This document shows positions 35,015-46,687 of a stretch of 64,000 nucleotides of DNA, piece after piece. Origin of the DNA: Bryum argenteum (Eukaryota; Streptophyta; Bryopsida; Bryales; Bryaceae). The stretch is taken from NCBI GenBank assembly GCA_037043015.1, contig CM073325.1:8473001-8537000 (forward strand). Direction: 5' to 3'. Below the pieces are notes generated by a model. That model was not told the DNA's origin. It ran no database searches and was given only the letters and a program-made list of their open reading frames with translations. The position numbers were made by a program, and so were the translations under genes. Positions within the stretch are counted from its first letter, which is position 1. Every line of letters begins with the position of its first letter.

Positions 35015-36960
35015 TTCCAAATATGGCCCTCATCGTTTTGTACCTTGAGTTGCTGGGAGAATATGGTACGAGTAAACATAACAAAGTCGAGGAATCATGA
35101 CAGAATTTGAACTGGGTTTCAAAGTCTTCAGTCGCTCACGAATCAGCTTTCATAACGATGTGATATGAAATTGATCGTCTGCAATCATCGTGACGTTCAG
35201 CACGAAGAGAATTTTCGGGCACCCCATTTTCAATGGCATTTTCGAGTATTGATATCCAGAATACTCGTGAGTGCTCTAAAATGCACTTCCTGCTGACCGT
35301 TAGGATGTCTGCCGTCCATCATCTTCATATTAAATTGTTACGAAAGCTTGTTCGTGAGCGACTGCAGACTTAGGAGGAAATTACTGGATGGATGAGCCGA
35401 TGAATGCATGTTTGGTCCGGAACGACCCTAAACTAGAATACCTGCACTGCCCCACATCGTATCTGTTACCTGATTCGTACAGGAGTTCGAAGGCCGTAAA
35501 CATTTACGAACTACCGTTCGTAAATATGGGCCGACGAGGTGTATCTCAATTGCCAGCAGCCTTCCGTTTTAAACAAACCACCGTTCGTGGCCACTTGTTG
35601 TGAAGTTGTGATGTTGCAGGAATTGCAATGGAGATGAAGACTATACCGAAGTCCTCGACGATTTGGAGATCATATTAATTTGAGGAGATGGTTCAATAAT
35701 TGGTTCTCAAGCTGGTTCTCAAGGTGCTTCTTCATGCTTCTGCACGGATCTCATGGCCTGGCACCCACAAGAATTCAAGCGAGAGTCTACGTGTTCCTGT
35801 AGTTGAGGATTCCGACGGCGACAATACTCAGTTACAGAAAGTGAATGCTCGGACTTTGCTTCATTCTCTGAAGCAGTTTACTTCTAGTCTATAGTTCATA
35901 GGTTTGTTTGCGTGGTCCCAATCACTTTAGTGAAGTTGGACTTGATATTTTTTAATAAATGGGGTCTCTCCTCCCTCACAGAAGGGGTAGAGTTTTTCAC
36001 ATATTGGTCTTTAGTCTGCCCTTTACATCGCTTCTGTGCCCATCTACTCCGAGTTCATTTATTCAGTTGCATGCTTGTGAATAATACTGTATGAGCAACA
36101 TGGTTCTGCTCGTGTGTTGGTCCGGGACGACCCTAAACTAGCAGGCCTCGGTATATTCATCCGTGCTGATCGACTTGCGTGATTATCGATGGTTGTTCGG
36201 AAGCCAGAGTGCTATGGTCCGAGACGACCCTAAACTAGCGTGCCCCGAAGATTCATCCCTGCTGACTTAGATGGTTCTCAATGGTCGTCCAAAAGTTTGA
36301 GGTGCGACGGTCCGGGACGACCATAAACTAGCAGTCCGTCCAGCACAAGATTTTGAAGTACAGAGGAGATGCATATTTTCTCATCATAAAAATAAATGTG
36401 ATCAACGGAGGTTCAAAATAGGATCTGTGGACTTAAGAGGCAGCGGAGATGGAGTCAATGCGAGCGATGTCTTTGGACCTGGTGGTGGATTACTTTGGAA
36501 TTTACCAAGCATTGGTCCCCCGTACATTTGAGTCTCGTTTGTTCAATTCGATGCCAGTCTAGTTTCATGTGGGATTGGCTCTCGGATGGATCCAAGATGG
36601 GTAAAGGAACGAACCGGTGGCGGTAACAACGTTCGCTATCTCCCTCAGATCTTCCAGGGAGAGGATTCGATACATCGACAGTTGTGCGGTGCACCACCAA
36701 GCTGAAGCACCCCAAGGGAAGCAACATTGACGGGAGTCCACTCGAAGCCATTTTTATCCACCTATGTAGTTTATTGGACTCTGGCGATGGATGTAGAGAA
36801 GTTTTACGACTTGAATGAAACTAAGGGAAAAAAAAAGACATGTCTACCGAGGAGTTGTTGGTGTATCGGTACCATTGATTTGCTGAATTTTCATGATTCA
36901 CGTTTAAATCCGTCGTTCAGATCCGCGGTCCGGAATGACCGTAAACTAGCAGTACTGTGA
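35015..36960. other. Non-coding region with palindromes and 26-bp motifs
   Basis: It holds a palindrome with one off-centre change at 35506 (ACGAACTACCGTTCGT), a damaged one at 35338 and five of the 26-bp motifs. The open frames are short and have no recognisable product. Confidence 0.45.
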
Positions 36961-37491
36961 GTCTCGCTTCAACTTCATGAAGAAAGATGTTTGAGGATGT
37001 TTGAAGGAATATCAAAATTGCACAGGAGATACGAATTCAACTAAGGCCCGGCAGGATGTTAAGGTGGAGGTTTTGAACGATGGTATAGGGAGAACGCTTG
37101 ATACGTCGTGGAGATATGGAACTCGTCCAACAATGATGCAGACTGACGGATAACGAATGAAACGAAGGGGAAATAAAAATGACGCACGCTGGAGAACGAG
37201 AACAAGCACACCTGTATACTTGTCGGAGCGTGGATGTTTTTTGCTTGCTCTCCACCCCCCGATGGATGCCTTGAGAAGAACGAAACTCAGGGAAAAAAAC
37301 AAGACTACTCGGTTGGAGAGGGCAAACCCATTGAAGGAAACTCAGGGAAAAAAAAGGGAACTCTGGATGTTGATGTGGGGGAACTCAGCAATGAAATGAA
37401 GGGGAAATAAAAATGACGCAGGATGGAGAACGAGCGAAAATGCGAAAAGGTTGAAGAGTATTAGTAGCTCACCGGATGAAGGACAGAAATT

Positions 37492-37717
37492 GCTCAACAT
37501 GAAAGCGCTGCGGTATGGAGCGAGGGGGGAATATAAGTAGAGAGCCGAGGCCATGGAACAAACACAATGCTCTTGAGTCATCTCTTTCGGTGCATAAATC
37601 ACTCAGTTATATACATCCTAAGAGATAACTCCAAAACATATTTCGTCTGTACCATGGCCCCGACTCTCTACTTTTATTTCCCCTTCGTTTCATTCCTCTC
37701 CGCATGTCATGTGTGAA
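37492..37717. ncRNA. Imperfect hairpin, second candidate small-RNA family, copy 1
   Basis: The 5' arm AAGTAGAGAGCCGAGGCCAT (37537) pairs with the 3' arm ATGGCCCCGACTCTCTACTT (about 37654-37673). Outer parts also pair (CAACATGAAAGCG with CCGCATGTCATGTG) and inner parts pair towards a loop near 37600. Total length is about 225 bases with roughly three quarters of the positions matching by eye. Transcription is not shown, so the strand is left open. Confidence 0.5.
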
Positions 37718-38310
37718 GAGCGGGTTGTATGAATCGAAGGGGAAATAAAAACAGGAAGTGGATTATTTTCGCATTCCACGCACTGGATTTGTGCTGCAAC
37801 ACTTACGGCAAGAAGAGCAGGAGAGCGAAGTTCGTCGAGGAGTTTTGGACTGACGAGGCCGGGATGGATGAAGAGGGATGCAGATGTGGGGGAACTCACC
37901 TATGAAACGAAGGGGAAATAAAAATGACACATGCTGGAGAACGAGCGAAAATGCGAAAAGGTTGAACATTATTAGTTCATGTAAACAGGATTTGCTTGCA
38001 GGCACGAAACTACAATGGGGTTTCGAGCAATATGTCGATTCTCTTTGCCCTGTCAAGTGGATTATTTTCGCATTCCACGCATTCGATTTCCGCCCCGACA
38101 CTTGCGGCAAGGATAGCAATTGGCGAAGTTCGTTCGAGGAGAGTGCGGAACGACGAGTTCGGGATCGATGATGCGATACGCAGATGTGCAGGAGCCCACA
38201 AATGAAACGAAGGAGAAAAAGAAAAAGGGCTTCCACCAGACAGGTTCATCTGTGGTATCTCTCTTGCGTCGGTCGACCGAACGGAAACGTGGGCTGTGGG
38301 ATCAGAAATT

Positions 38311-38538
38311 GCCCAACATGAAAGCGCAGCGGTATGGAGCGAGGGGGGAATATAAGTAGAGAGCCGAAGCCATGGAACAAACACAATGCTCTTGAGTCAT
38401 CTCTTTCGGTGCATAAATCACTCAGTTATATACATCTCAAGAGATAACTCCAGAACATATTTCGTCTGTACCATGGCCTCGACTCTCTACTTTTATTTCC
38501 CCTTCGTTTCATTCCTCTCCGCATGTCATGTGTGGAGA
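38311..38538. ncRNA. Imperfect hairpin, second family, copy 2
   Basis: This is a near-identical copy of the hairpin at 37492, with the paired central stem around GCCATGGAACAAAC and GTCTGTACCATGGC kept. The copy lies 819 bases downstream in the same orientation. Confidence 0.5.
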
Positions 38539-38930
38539 GCAGATTGTATGAATCGAAGGGGAAATAAAAACATGACTTCTTGAAAGTGGAAGTGGACGCA
38601 AGCAATCAATATGGTACTAAAGACAGATGCAACTGAAGCCGTCACAATCCTCATCATAGTTCTCACAGCAGGCGAATTGCATCATAAATCTGGCCATGGA
38701 GGAGAAGGCTCGACATGTTGAAGAGAAAGCGGAGGTATCTTGAAACCAATTTTTTGGGGATTTGGGGATTATTTTCGCATTCCAAGCATCGAATTTCTGC
38801 CCCAACACTTTCAGGAAGAAGCGCAACGGGGCGAAGTTCGTCGAGGAGTACAGAGTAACGGAGCCGGAAACGATGAAGCGATACACAGATGTGGGGGAAC
38901 CCACCAATGAAACTAAGGGGATAAAGGGGA

Positions 38931-39840
38931 TTCATCTGTTGTATCACTCTTGCGTTTTTCCCAGCAGGCTGAAACATGGGTTGTGTAAACAAAAGGCTCA
39001 CGTACGAGTCTCGGATAATAAAGATTCATTGCGAGCCTAGGAGGTTGCGTAGTATTTGTCTTCAGATCCTCTCACTTTGCTCTTGCTCTAGCGAAAACCG
39101 TCCTTTAGATCCCCTCCACATATCACTCAATAGGCGAGAATGGTTTAGGCGAGATTAGTCACAAGGAGGTTCCTACTTTCGATACCTGTGCTGTATCCAT
39201 TTGTCCAAGTGCACTCTTCGCAAGGGCGGACGATCTTTTGCAAGCAATGCACTTCAACATCCGTGATCATTCATAGTTGTTTTATGTAAGAACGTCCTTG
39301 TATCTAGGAGTACTAGATATATTTCGTGGAGGGAAGATCGGTAGATGTTGTGGCACTTATATTACGAAATAAAACTTGAAAGTTCATGTGTCGTGTAATC
39401 ATGTTTGAGGACCGAGACGATGGTGATGAAGTGATTCTCAAGAATGTGTTGGAAATCACCTTGTCTTTGCGATACACATTGCTGAATTCACAAATTCCAA
39501 TGGAGGTGTAACTAGTACCACTTATATTAGGAAATAAAATCTTGGAAGTGTATACTGCAGAAAATTTATGACTGCACATTGCTTGGAAACTATATGAATC
39601 TTGGTCACTTTGGCCAGATTCTTGCCAAGTTTCATGGTTTTTGCTCCACAAATTCTGCCAGATTGGCTGCCTTTTTTCCATATAATCCCCACAATGTCCC
39701 TACATATCTCTACATATTTTTCTCAATTTCTCACCCTGAAATTGTGCCATGTTATCGGATTGTTGCCATTTTAATGTGATTCAGGTCATCTAGACTAATC
39801 GTTAAGATCTTTAGAGTAATGTTCGCTAAATATATAGTAG
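38931..39840. other. Intergenic DNA
   Basis: Two related short words (CACTTATATTACGAAATAAAAC and a version with TTAGGAAATAAAATC) lie at about 39354 and 39521. No gene is seen. Confidence 0.35.
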
Positions 39841-40522
39841 GTGTGAAAAAATTTACGCTTATTGTAAAGAAATGTACAAAAAGAAATATACACATGGTGT
39901 AAAGAATTATACGGTTAATGTAAAGAATCAATACATTAATCGTAAAGAAATACTGTATATTTGTAAAGATTTATACGGTTATTGTACAATACAAATAAAG
40001 AAATACGTAGTATTTGTAAGTAAATATGCAGTACTCGTATATGTAAAGATTTATACGGTATATGGAGTACTTGTACAGGAATATACGAATATACCCTAAT
40101 AGAAAAGAAATATTGTATACTTGTAAAGAATCACACGATTAGTGTAGAATACGATAATTGAAATACATAGTATTCGTAAAGAAATACCAGTATTCGTACA
40201 GGAATGATTGTAAAGAAGTATTCAATACTTTTAAAGAAATGTACAATAATTGTAAAGAAATATACAATAATTGTAAAGAATAATACGTATAATGAAAGAT
40301 AATCTACTTTTTGTAAAGAAATTGTACAGTAAAATTAACATGGTATCAAAAATGAGTAAAATATTTCTTAAATGGGAAAATATGTTTAATATTTATTTAA
40401 GTTATCTCAATGCATGTTGATTTTAATGTAATTATCTACATGGCATTGTTTTCATTTGTGCTACACACACTATTTCAAGCGGCCAAAATAATAGGGATTG
40501 GCCAATTTAACGAATATGGTGT
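39841..40522. mobile_element. MITE-like element with internal TGTAAAGAA minisatellite
   Basis: The right end (AATTTAACGAATATGGTGTT) is the reverse complement of the left end of the element at 12547. Between 39850 and 40340 words like TTGTAAAGAAATATAC recur at a loose 18-25 base step. The part CATGTTGATTTTAATG to CAAGCGGCCAAAAT matches the element at 20232. The left end is not clear. Confidence 0.5.
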
Positions 40523-40764
40523 TCATATTATTGAGATCTAATCAGCTCTTAATATCAGCTCTTAAATCAAATATCACTTATGGAAACTCTTCAAAATCTT
40601 TAAAACTCTTCATGTCGTGTATACACTACCAAATGATGGTGACTATGACAATGCATGTATGGATTGCCAAGGACAAAGAGACAAACTGATTGTATTCTTC
40701 TATATATAGAGTAGTATATACATGTGTCCTCCGGACACTCAAAACAAATAGTATCGATTAATTC

Positions 40765-41220
40765 GTGAGTAACGTCCTCCTCGTCCCGATGAGTGAGCTC
40801 TTTATTTGGTACCCTTCAAAAACTACCCCCTATCTTTGGTTCCCTTGTTGATGGTCCCCATGCTTTTTAAGATTTGTAGCATGTCCTCCGCTCCCTTTTT
40901 CCCAGATCCCCCTCTTTTCATTTGGTTTCCCATTATTTTTTCTTTTTTTCTTATTGACCAGTTCTCTACCTTCAAACTCCCATTTCCAGTTCCCCCTCCC
41001 ACAACCTCCCTTCTTAGTTTCCATCATTTATTCTTAGTTTCCATCATTTGTTTCTAATTCCCAACATTAGTTCATGGTTCTCATTATTTGTTCCTGGTTT
41101 CTATCCTTCGTTCTGAGTTCCTAGTTCTTGTCCCATGTTCCCTTGCTCTCCTCTTCACTCCTTACTTTGCTCCCATTTTACATGTTCCACATTCATTGTC
41201 CCTTTGACTCCTTGTTATAT
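40765..41220. repeat. Dispersed pyrimidine-rich repeat, copy 2
   Basis: This matches the copy at 12125-12530 in the same orientation and again ends in a long run of TTCC and GTTC words. A possible relation between the two repeat families is that in both places this repeat sits beside a MITE-like element. Confidence 0.7.
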
Positions 41221-41644
41221 TATTGGGATCTAATTAACTCTTAGTAACAATCAAATTCCACTTATGGAAACCCTTCAAAATCTTCAAAGCGTTTCATACC
41301 ATATACGCATGACCTAATGATGATGGCCATGATCATCACCATGAATTTCCAAGGACTGATTAGTAGGTTGATTGAAGTTGATTAGACCTATTGGAGCCTC
41401 TATTTGCTTTGGAAATTTAAGGCTTCTCTCATCATATGCAATAGCTATTTATATGAGGCTTGGATCCTTTAAGAATATCTTTTGTTTTCTATATGATCAT
41501 CGCGGGAGTGACAACGACACTACATGTGCAGCGGACTTGTGCATGGGAGTATCAACACTCGCAGAGTGTGGTCTAAGTGAACGCCAAAACAAATAGTGGA
41601 GGAACGGCAGAGGAGGAGGATCTCTAGTGAAGAGCAGAGGATTG
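41221..41644. other. Intergenic DNA
   Basis: No gene is supported. Some words near 41230-41300 (AATCTTCAAAG, TGATGATGGCCATGA) repeat those at 40560-40640, pointing to a further diverged duplication. Confidence 0.35.
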
Positions 41645-42065
41645 GTAAGTGAGGAGGATCCTTAGCGAGGCGATTGATCGGACGTAGTTCCACACAACCT
41701 CCCCGCTATTACTTGGATCGCCCTACCATACTTACGGTACAATAATTTCTATAAACTTTGATTCTATTACATACATGGGTTATATATGTGATGTCAATGC
41801 GTGCTTTTCATTCTAGATAACATCTAGTTTAAAAGCTTCTGATGTTAACGTCATAGCCTCATACTTAGAAGGTAAATTATTTGGATTTTTGATGGTTGAT
41901 TCTCAATGTACTTAGTGGGACATGTTGGAGGTTGGTCGAGATTGATTCTCAATGTCGACATTGTAAACCACGTAATTTTAGGAACACCTACAATTATTAA
42001 CACCCTTTTCATGATTAATGGAGACGAAGTAGCCAGTAACTACAAGCTATTGGTGGAGCTATAGT
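41645..42065. repeat. Dispersed direct repeat, copy 1
   Basis: It shares a long run of blocks with 61550-61970: TTACTTGGATCGCCCTACCA, TTCTATAAACTT, GTTATATATGTGATGT, AGATAACATCTAGT, CATAGCCTCATACTTAG, TAGTGGGACATGTTGGAGG and ACCACGTAATTTTAGGAACA. Identity is around 80 percent by eye. It has no open frame of note. Confidence 0.8.
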
Positions 42066-43484
42066 ACGTCCACTGTCTATATTAGCTTTTGATTTTTATA
42101 TGGTAATTATATGGTCTTACCTCTCTTTACAATCTACTGTGGCTAAAGACTTTGTTCCAGTGCTACGTGTAATGCTCTCTTGGACACATATAGGTAGTTC
42201 GGCCAGTTCTCAGACTTTTTGGCAGTTTGAAGCCTGATCAACTTTAGGGTTTAAATCTCATAGTTTTTCTTCGATCTCCATTTAGTCATAACTCTGATGT
42301 ATGTTTTTCTTTCTAAACACAAGTAATAATAATGGTCTTTATTGCAGAAGGAATTGTATGAATTCCGGTATTTTTCAAGTGAGCTATAGATGATAACACT
42401 TGGATACAAGGCTGTAAGATATGCTAAAAGCCATGATCATTCTCCCCAAACACAAATAATAATGGTTTTCATTGCAAAAGGGACTGTATGAATTGGGGTG
42501 TTTTTCAGTCGAGCTATAGATGATGACACTTAGTACATACAAGCTTGTAAGATATGCTACAATGCCACTATAGAGAAAATTCATGGGATAGGTTGAATGT
42601 ACCCATATTTTCTTCTAATTTTTTCTTGAAATGTCTTGGTACCACATTTGGACAAGGTTAGACTTGACGGTATTATGCATTAATACACCTTAGAATGACA
42701 GTTCATCATGTATGAAATCTTCTAAGTATGAGACAAGAGTTGTATCTAATTAGTCCAAACAACTTATAATATTTCAATCCTAGCTACAAACATAAAATAT
42801 TTACTTAAATTTTTGATAGTTTGGATATGCTAAGGAGATAAGGATGCCTTGTAATTAGCTTCACCAACTACTCTCCTTGTCCCTAATTGCATGTGCTCTA
42901 GATAGTAAACATCCCAACTAATAACTTGGCACAAAAAAAGAGTGGTGGAGACCTCAAGTTGACTAATTTAGGAAGCATATTCCAAATAATTGTTTGTTGG
43001 GGTGTAAGCACACTAGGGTGAATAAAAAAGTTTTTAGGTTGAGCCCTCTTAATTTTCTTGTTTATTGGCCTTTCTTGGACCCCTCTACATCCTAAAGTAA
43101 TGTTGTTTTTGTAGATTCACGTAAAATGAGTCATCAAGTGTGCAAATCACTTGACCAATTTTTTGAAAAACTTTAAAAACATATTGTAAATTTGTAATTT
43201 ACACTTCTTGTTTTTCTGAATAATACATCTTACAACATTCAATAATGTCACAAAGTAGTCAAATTTGGTAAAATATAGGTTGCAATGTACAAAAATAATA
43301 ATAGAAAATGTTGCAACCGACTGTGCAATGGATTATGAACATATGTATAGGAAATGTGACATAAAGAAAATACTCTAGGCTATAGTAGTACCTAATAAAC
43401 TTTTGGTCAGAGATGTCAAGGACTTTTGCTTTCTTGATATTATATATTTTTTAATTAAAATATTTTTTTAACTGCTAGTGAAAG
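42066..43484. repeat. AT-rich DNA with one tandem duplication (42317-42566)
   Basis: About 120 bases from AACACAAGTAATAATAATGG to GTAAGATATGCTAAAAGCC are repeated immediately downstream with substitutions (42448-42566). Outside this no structure or gene is supported. Confidence 0.55.
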
Positions 43485-44005
43485 ATAGCATGAAGAATCT
43501 CCTTATACGATTTTGAGATCAAGAATGTGTAGAGAGTCAGTGATTTCCCAAAGAAGGATCAAAACCATGAATATCTCTTTAAACATTTTGGATTAAGAAT
43601 GCAAGGAGAGTCATTGATGTGCTAATTATGAAGTGTCAACAACATAAATAGTCTCCTTAAATGATTTTTAACCAAGTAAGAGCCTCTACTTTGCTATTAA
43701 AGGGTCTCCAACATAAAAAATCCCCTTAAATAATTCTTGAACCAAGAATGTGAGGAGAGTCACTGATTTGCCAAAGAAGGGTCAACACCATAAACATTTC
43801 ATTAAATTATTCTTGAATCGAGAATACAAGGAGAGCCATTGTTGAGCTAATGAAGTGTCAACAACATAACAATCTCTTCAAATAATTCTCAACTAAAAAA
43901 GAGCCATTGCTTTGCTAATGAAGGGTCGACAACATGAACAATTAGTCATGGAACGGTCAACAAGTTGGCATGAAGGGTCCCTTCACATAATTCTTAGACT
44001 AAGAA
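43485..44005. repeat. Degenerate tandem repeat, unit about 80-90 bp
   Basis: Some six units follow the scheme CTCCTTAAATAATTCTTGA, ACCAAGAATG, AGGAGAGTCA, TTGATTTGCTAA, TGAAGGGTCAACAACATAA. Units differ by many substitutions and gaps, so it is an old array. There is no coding capacity. Confidence 0.65.
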
Positions 44006-45126
44006 TGTTATTTGACAATAACGAGAACAAAAATTAACTAAAAAACTTTTGGATTGAGAAAATAGCAATTTGTGCAAAAAGTCTCTTTTCAATGGAAATG
44101 CATGTAGCCTTTTCTTGGACAACACCAAAATTTGACTCCATTAACTCCTAGGGTTCCTACTTCTTAAGAGTTTTATACACACGTGCAATTGAACTTAATT
44201 CCGCTAAATAGAAGATATCCTTTAAAAACAACAATTCACAGGTGACTAGAACAAAAAAAAGTGACCAAAAACATGTAAATTTGAGTCATTTTGGGCCAAA
44301 AGTGGTTGCAATTTAAATGGTTTGAGATGGTTGTTTCAAAAAATAAGAGTGATATTACAAATTGAGTATTCAAAGGTATTCCTAATAAGACAAGACAATA
44401 AAAATTAAATTTTTCTCTAATAAGACAAGACATGAGAGAATGGTGTCCAACATTTTAAGTGAGAAAATAAGGGACATAGGATAAATAGTTGAAAGCTTTC
44501 TTCAACGTGACAACTGACAAAAAGACAAGAGTGATTATTCTCCGACATTGCATATACCATTCTTAGAAGAATCTATCCATAGTCTTTCTATTGTTGAAGG
44601 TAGTGTTCCCTCTCTCATTTTCAACTGACATTTCCCTTCCAATTTATTTCCCTAAGCCTATATGAATTCATCAAAAAACCTGATTTGAAGGAAATATTGA
44701 GAATCCACTTTATTTCATAACATAGGTTACATGGCTTGCACTGTTGCCACCCCCACATCAATACTTTAATCCATAAATATCCTTGTGTGATTTTGGAGCT
44801 TGAAACCCCAAAATTGCCATTTCTACCTCTATGCACTCTTGTGAGTGTCAACCTATTTTTTTCGCTTTTTTAAAACTTTATATTGTAAAATCTTGTAATG
44901 AAGCCTAATTTTAGTCTTTGATAATTTTGTTTGATCATTGCATGTTTACCATTTGTAAGACATAAGTCACATAACATCCAAAGTTTGTGCAAAAGATCTA
45001 ACTAAAACTATCAAGGACTTTGACGCTTGCTCTTGTAAATTTTGTAGGTTGCCCTTCTAAACTTGTCAAAGTATTGACGTGGGTCACTAGAAAATATAAG
45101 TAAGAAGGTGGTGATAAATACATTAC

Positions 45127-45174
<48 letters not shown>

Positions 45175-45467
45175 AGAAAGGGTTAAAAAACTCTGTAATT
45201 GAGATTTGATTTCTGCATTTTCCTCCACATAGACCTTGTAGTCAAGGTTGTCAAACAAGGCAAAGCACGCTACCCGTCCGTCCGCCTCATTGATCTCTTG
45301 CCTGCCCGATGTGCTCAAAGGGTTGTTGACTTTTAGTGAAGGGATAAAAAAAGACGACGTGGCAAGGGTTTAGGTGAAAACTTAGCCACGAGGCCGCCAC
45401 GCAATCGCCACATGGGACTAATAACATGGCGGGTTCCTTGAGGGGCACGACAGGTTTCTCAGCACTT
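44006..45467. other. AT-rich intergenic DNA with a 45-base poly(A) tract
   Basis: A pure A run occupies about 45128-45172. It is followed by CTAGAAAGGG, and no retroposon body is recognisable before it, although a SINE or processed-copy tail cannot be excluded. The rest holds no supported gene. Confidence 0.4.
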
Positions 45468-46080
45468 GGAGGGGTGCGGCTAGGCGGGTGTCATGGGAGA
45501 GAGGGGAGGGGAGGAGAAGAAAGTGCACAAACTCTCCCTTCTCTTCTCCTCCTTTCTTCATGAACTTGGATTTGTTTCAAAATACCAAGAACCCTTGGTT
45601 CAGCAAGTGCAAATCTAAACATTCTTCCACGATATCCGGGAAATCAAAATCTCGCTTTTTATGGAAGAACGTTTGGATTCGGCAACTCCTAAAATATCTC
45701 GCCCTTCTTCAAAGACGGAGAAGGGCGGGGTGATGAGTAAAGCCTTAGTAACCTCTAGCCGAGGCTTTTCAGATTGTAAGGGCTGATGCCACGGTGAAGG
45801 GCGGGTTCCTAGAGTAGGGAGGGTTCTCCATGGTAGGGTGGGTCCCCTATGAAGTAGGTAGAGAAGGGGGAGAGGAGGAGGGGGGGGGGGGAGATTTAAG
45901 AAGAGGGGGGATACAAATCTTCCCACTTTCAGTTCTCCCTCTTATTCAAGTTTGAGCCACCACATTCCGATTTCCTCCTCTTATTCAAACTTTGTGCTAC
46001 CACATTCTAAATCCTCAATTCCTCATGTTACTTAAAAAATGGAGCTACTACACCTCAAAACTCCTCCCCCCTCTTATTTA
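45468..46080. repeat. Left arm of a large inverted repeat
   Basis: The arm is the reverse complement, with divergence, of 58225-58975. Shared parts include GCGGCTAGGC, GAGGGGAGGGGAGGAGAAGA, AAGTGCACAAACTCTCC, CATGAACTTGGATTTG, TCTAAACATTCTTCCAC, CTTCTTCAAAGA and a set of short subrepeats such as TCCTCCTCTTATTCAAACTT with GCTACCACATTC. The Gypsy insertion lies between the arms. Confidence 0.75.
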
Positions 46081-46682
46081 ATTTTGGAATACAAAAGCTT
46101 AGAAATGTAGCTTAACAATGATTTAACAACAACTTCCATCCCTTTCATGCTTAAGAAACACATCCCGTAATTGCATCCAAATGTAGTCCAATTTTTGTTT
46201 CTTGCATAACCTTGAAACAATAAAGAGAATTTAAATGTAGCTCGCGTCAAGAAATTGACAAAAAGAACTTGAATTAATAACATTAATTTGACTTTAGTTC
46301 ACACTTACCAAATTATGACAATAATTTGAAATTGTAAAAATATAGACGATAAATAATATATATTATATTGTAGTATTTGTATTGTAGTATTTGTTGTCAA
46401 ATGCTTATTTATTTATCTATATATGCTTTATATGCTTTAGTTATATGTGTGTACAATAAAATTCACTACTTGTGTATTCCAAACAAATCAAATATTTGTA
46501 TAAACCCATAGAAATTAGATATTTATAACTCTAGTATTTGAAACTAACCATAGTTCATAGAAATTAAAAGTTTATCATTTTCAAAGATTCAAACGTATAT
46601 AGTAATTATAACTTTAAATTGCACAAATAATAACAAAAACGATGCAATTCTCCTATGATTTATTTATGATTCAATCATTTTT
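46081..46682. other. AT-rich spacer between inverted-repeat arm and LTR element
   Basis: No gene or repeat is recognised. The last five bases before the LTR, TATAG at 46683-46687, are the target duplication. Confidence 0.5.
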
Positions 46683-46687
46683 TATAG

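Larger units (their letters stand above)
33177..36952 (+). repeat. Seven copies of a 26-bp motif with CCCTAAA
   Basis: Copies start at 33177, 34146, 35414, 36119, 36216, 36309 and 36927. Each reads GGTCCGGRAYGACC (one copy GGTCCGAGACGACC) followed directly by CTAAACTAGCAG or a close variant. The first 14 bases can form a small stem GGTC/GACC. Together with the next bases the motif spells CCCTAAA in five copies. All copies have the same orientation and their flanks are mostly unrelated outside the 33-35 kb duplication. Confidence 0.88.
37150..38930. repeat. Repeat cluster built on an ATGAAACGAAGGGGAAATAA word
   Basis: This word or a close variant occurs at about 37157, 37396, 37732, 37900, 38202, 38548 and 38907, and as reverse complement at about 37673 and 38491. 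Three copies (37157, 37396, 37900) continue alike into CTGGAGAACGAG or GATGGAGAACGAG. A larger block of about 155-165 bases (GATTATTTTCGCATTCCA ... CGAAGTTCGT ... GATGTG) occurs at 37758, 38057 and 38763. Open frames through it are not recognisable proteins. Confidence 0.75.

Noticed and set aside
45128-45172. Poly(A) as a retroposon tail
   Set aside because: No SINE, LINE or processed gene copy was recognised upstream and no target duplication was seen.
44998-45318. Open frame of 106 codons on the minus strand
   Set aside because: Contains the poly(A) tract read as poly-Phe. Not a real protein.
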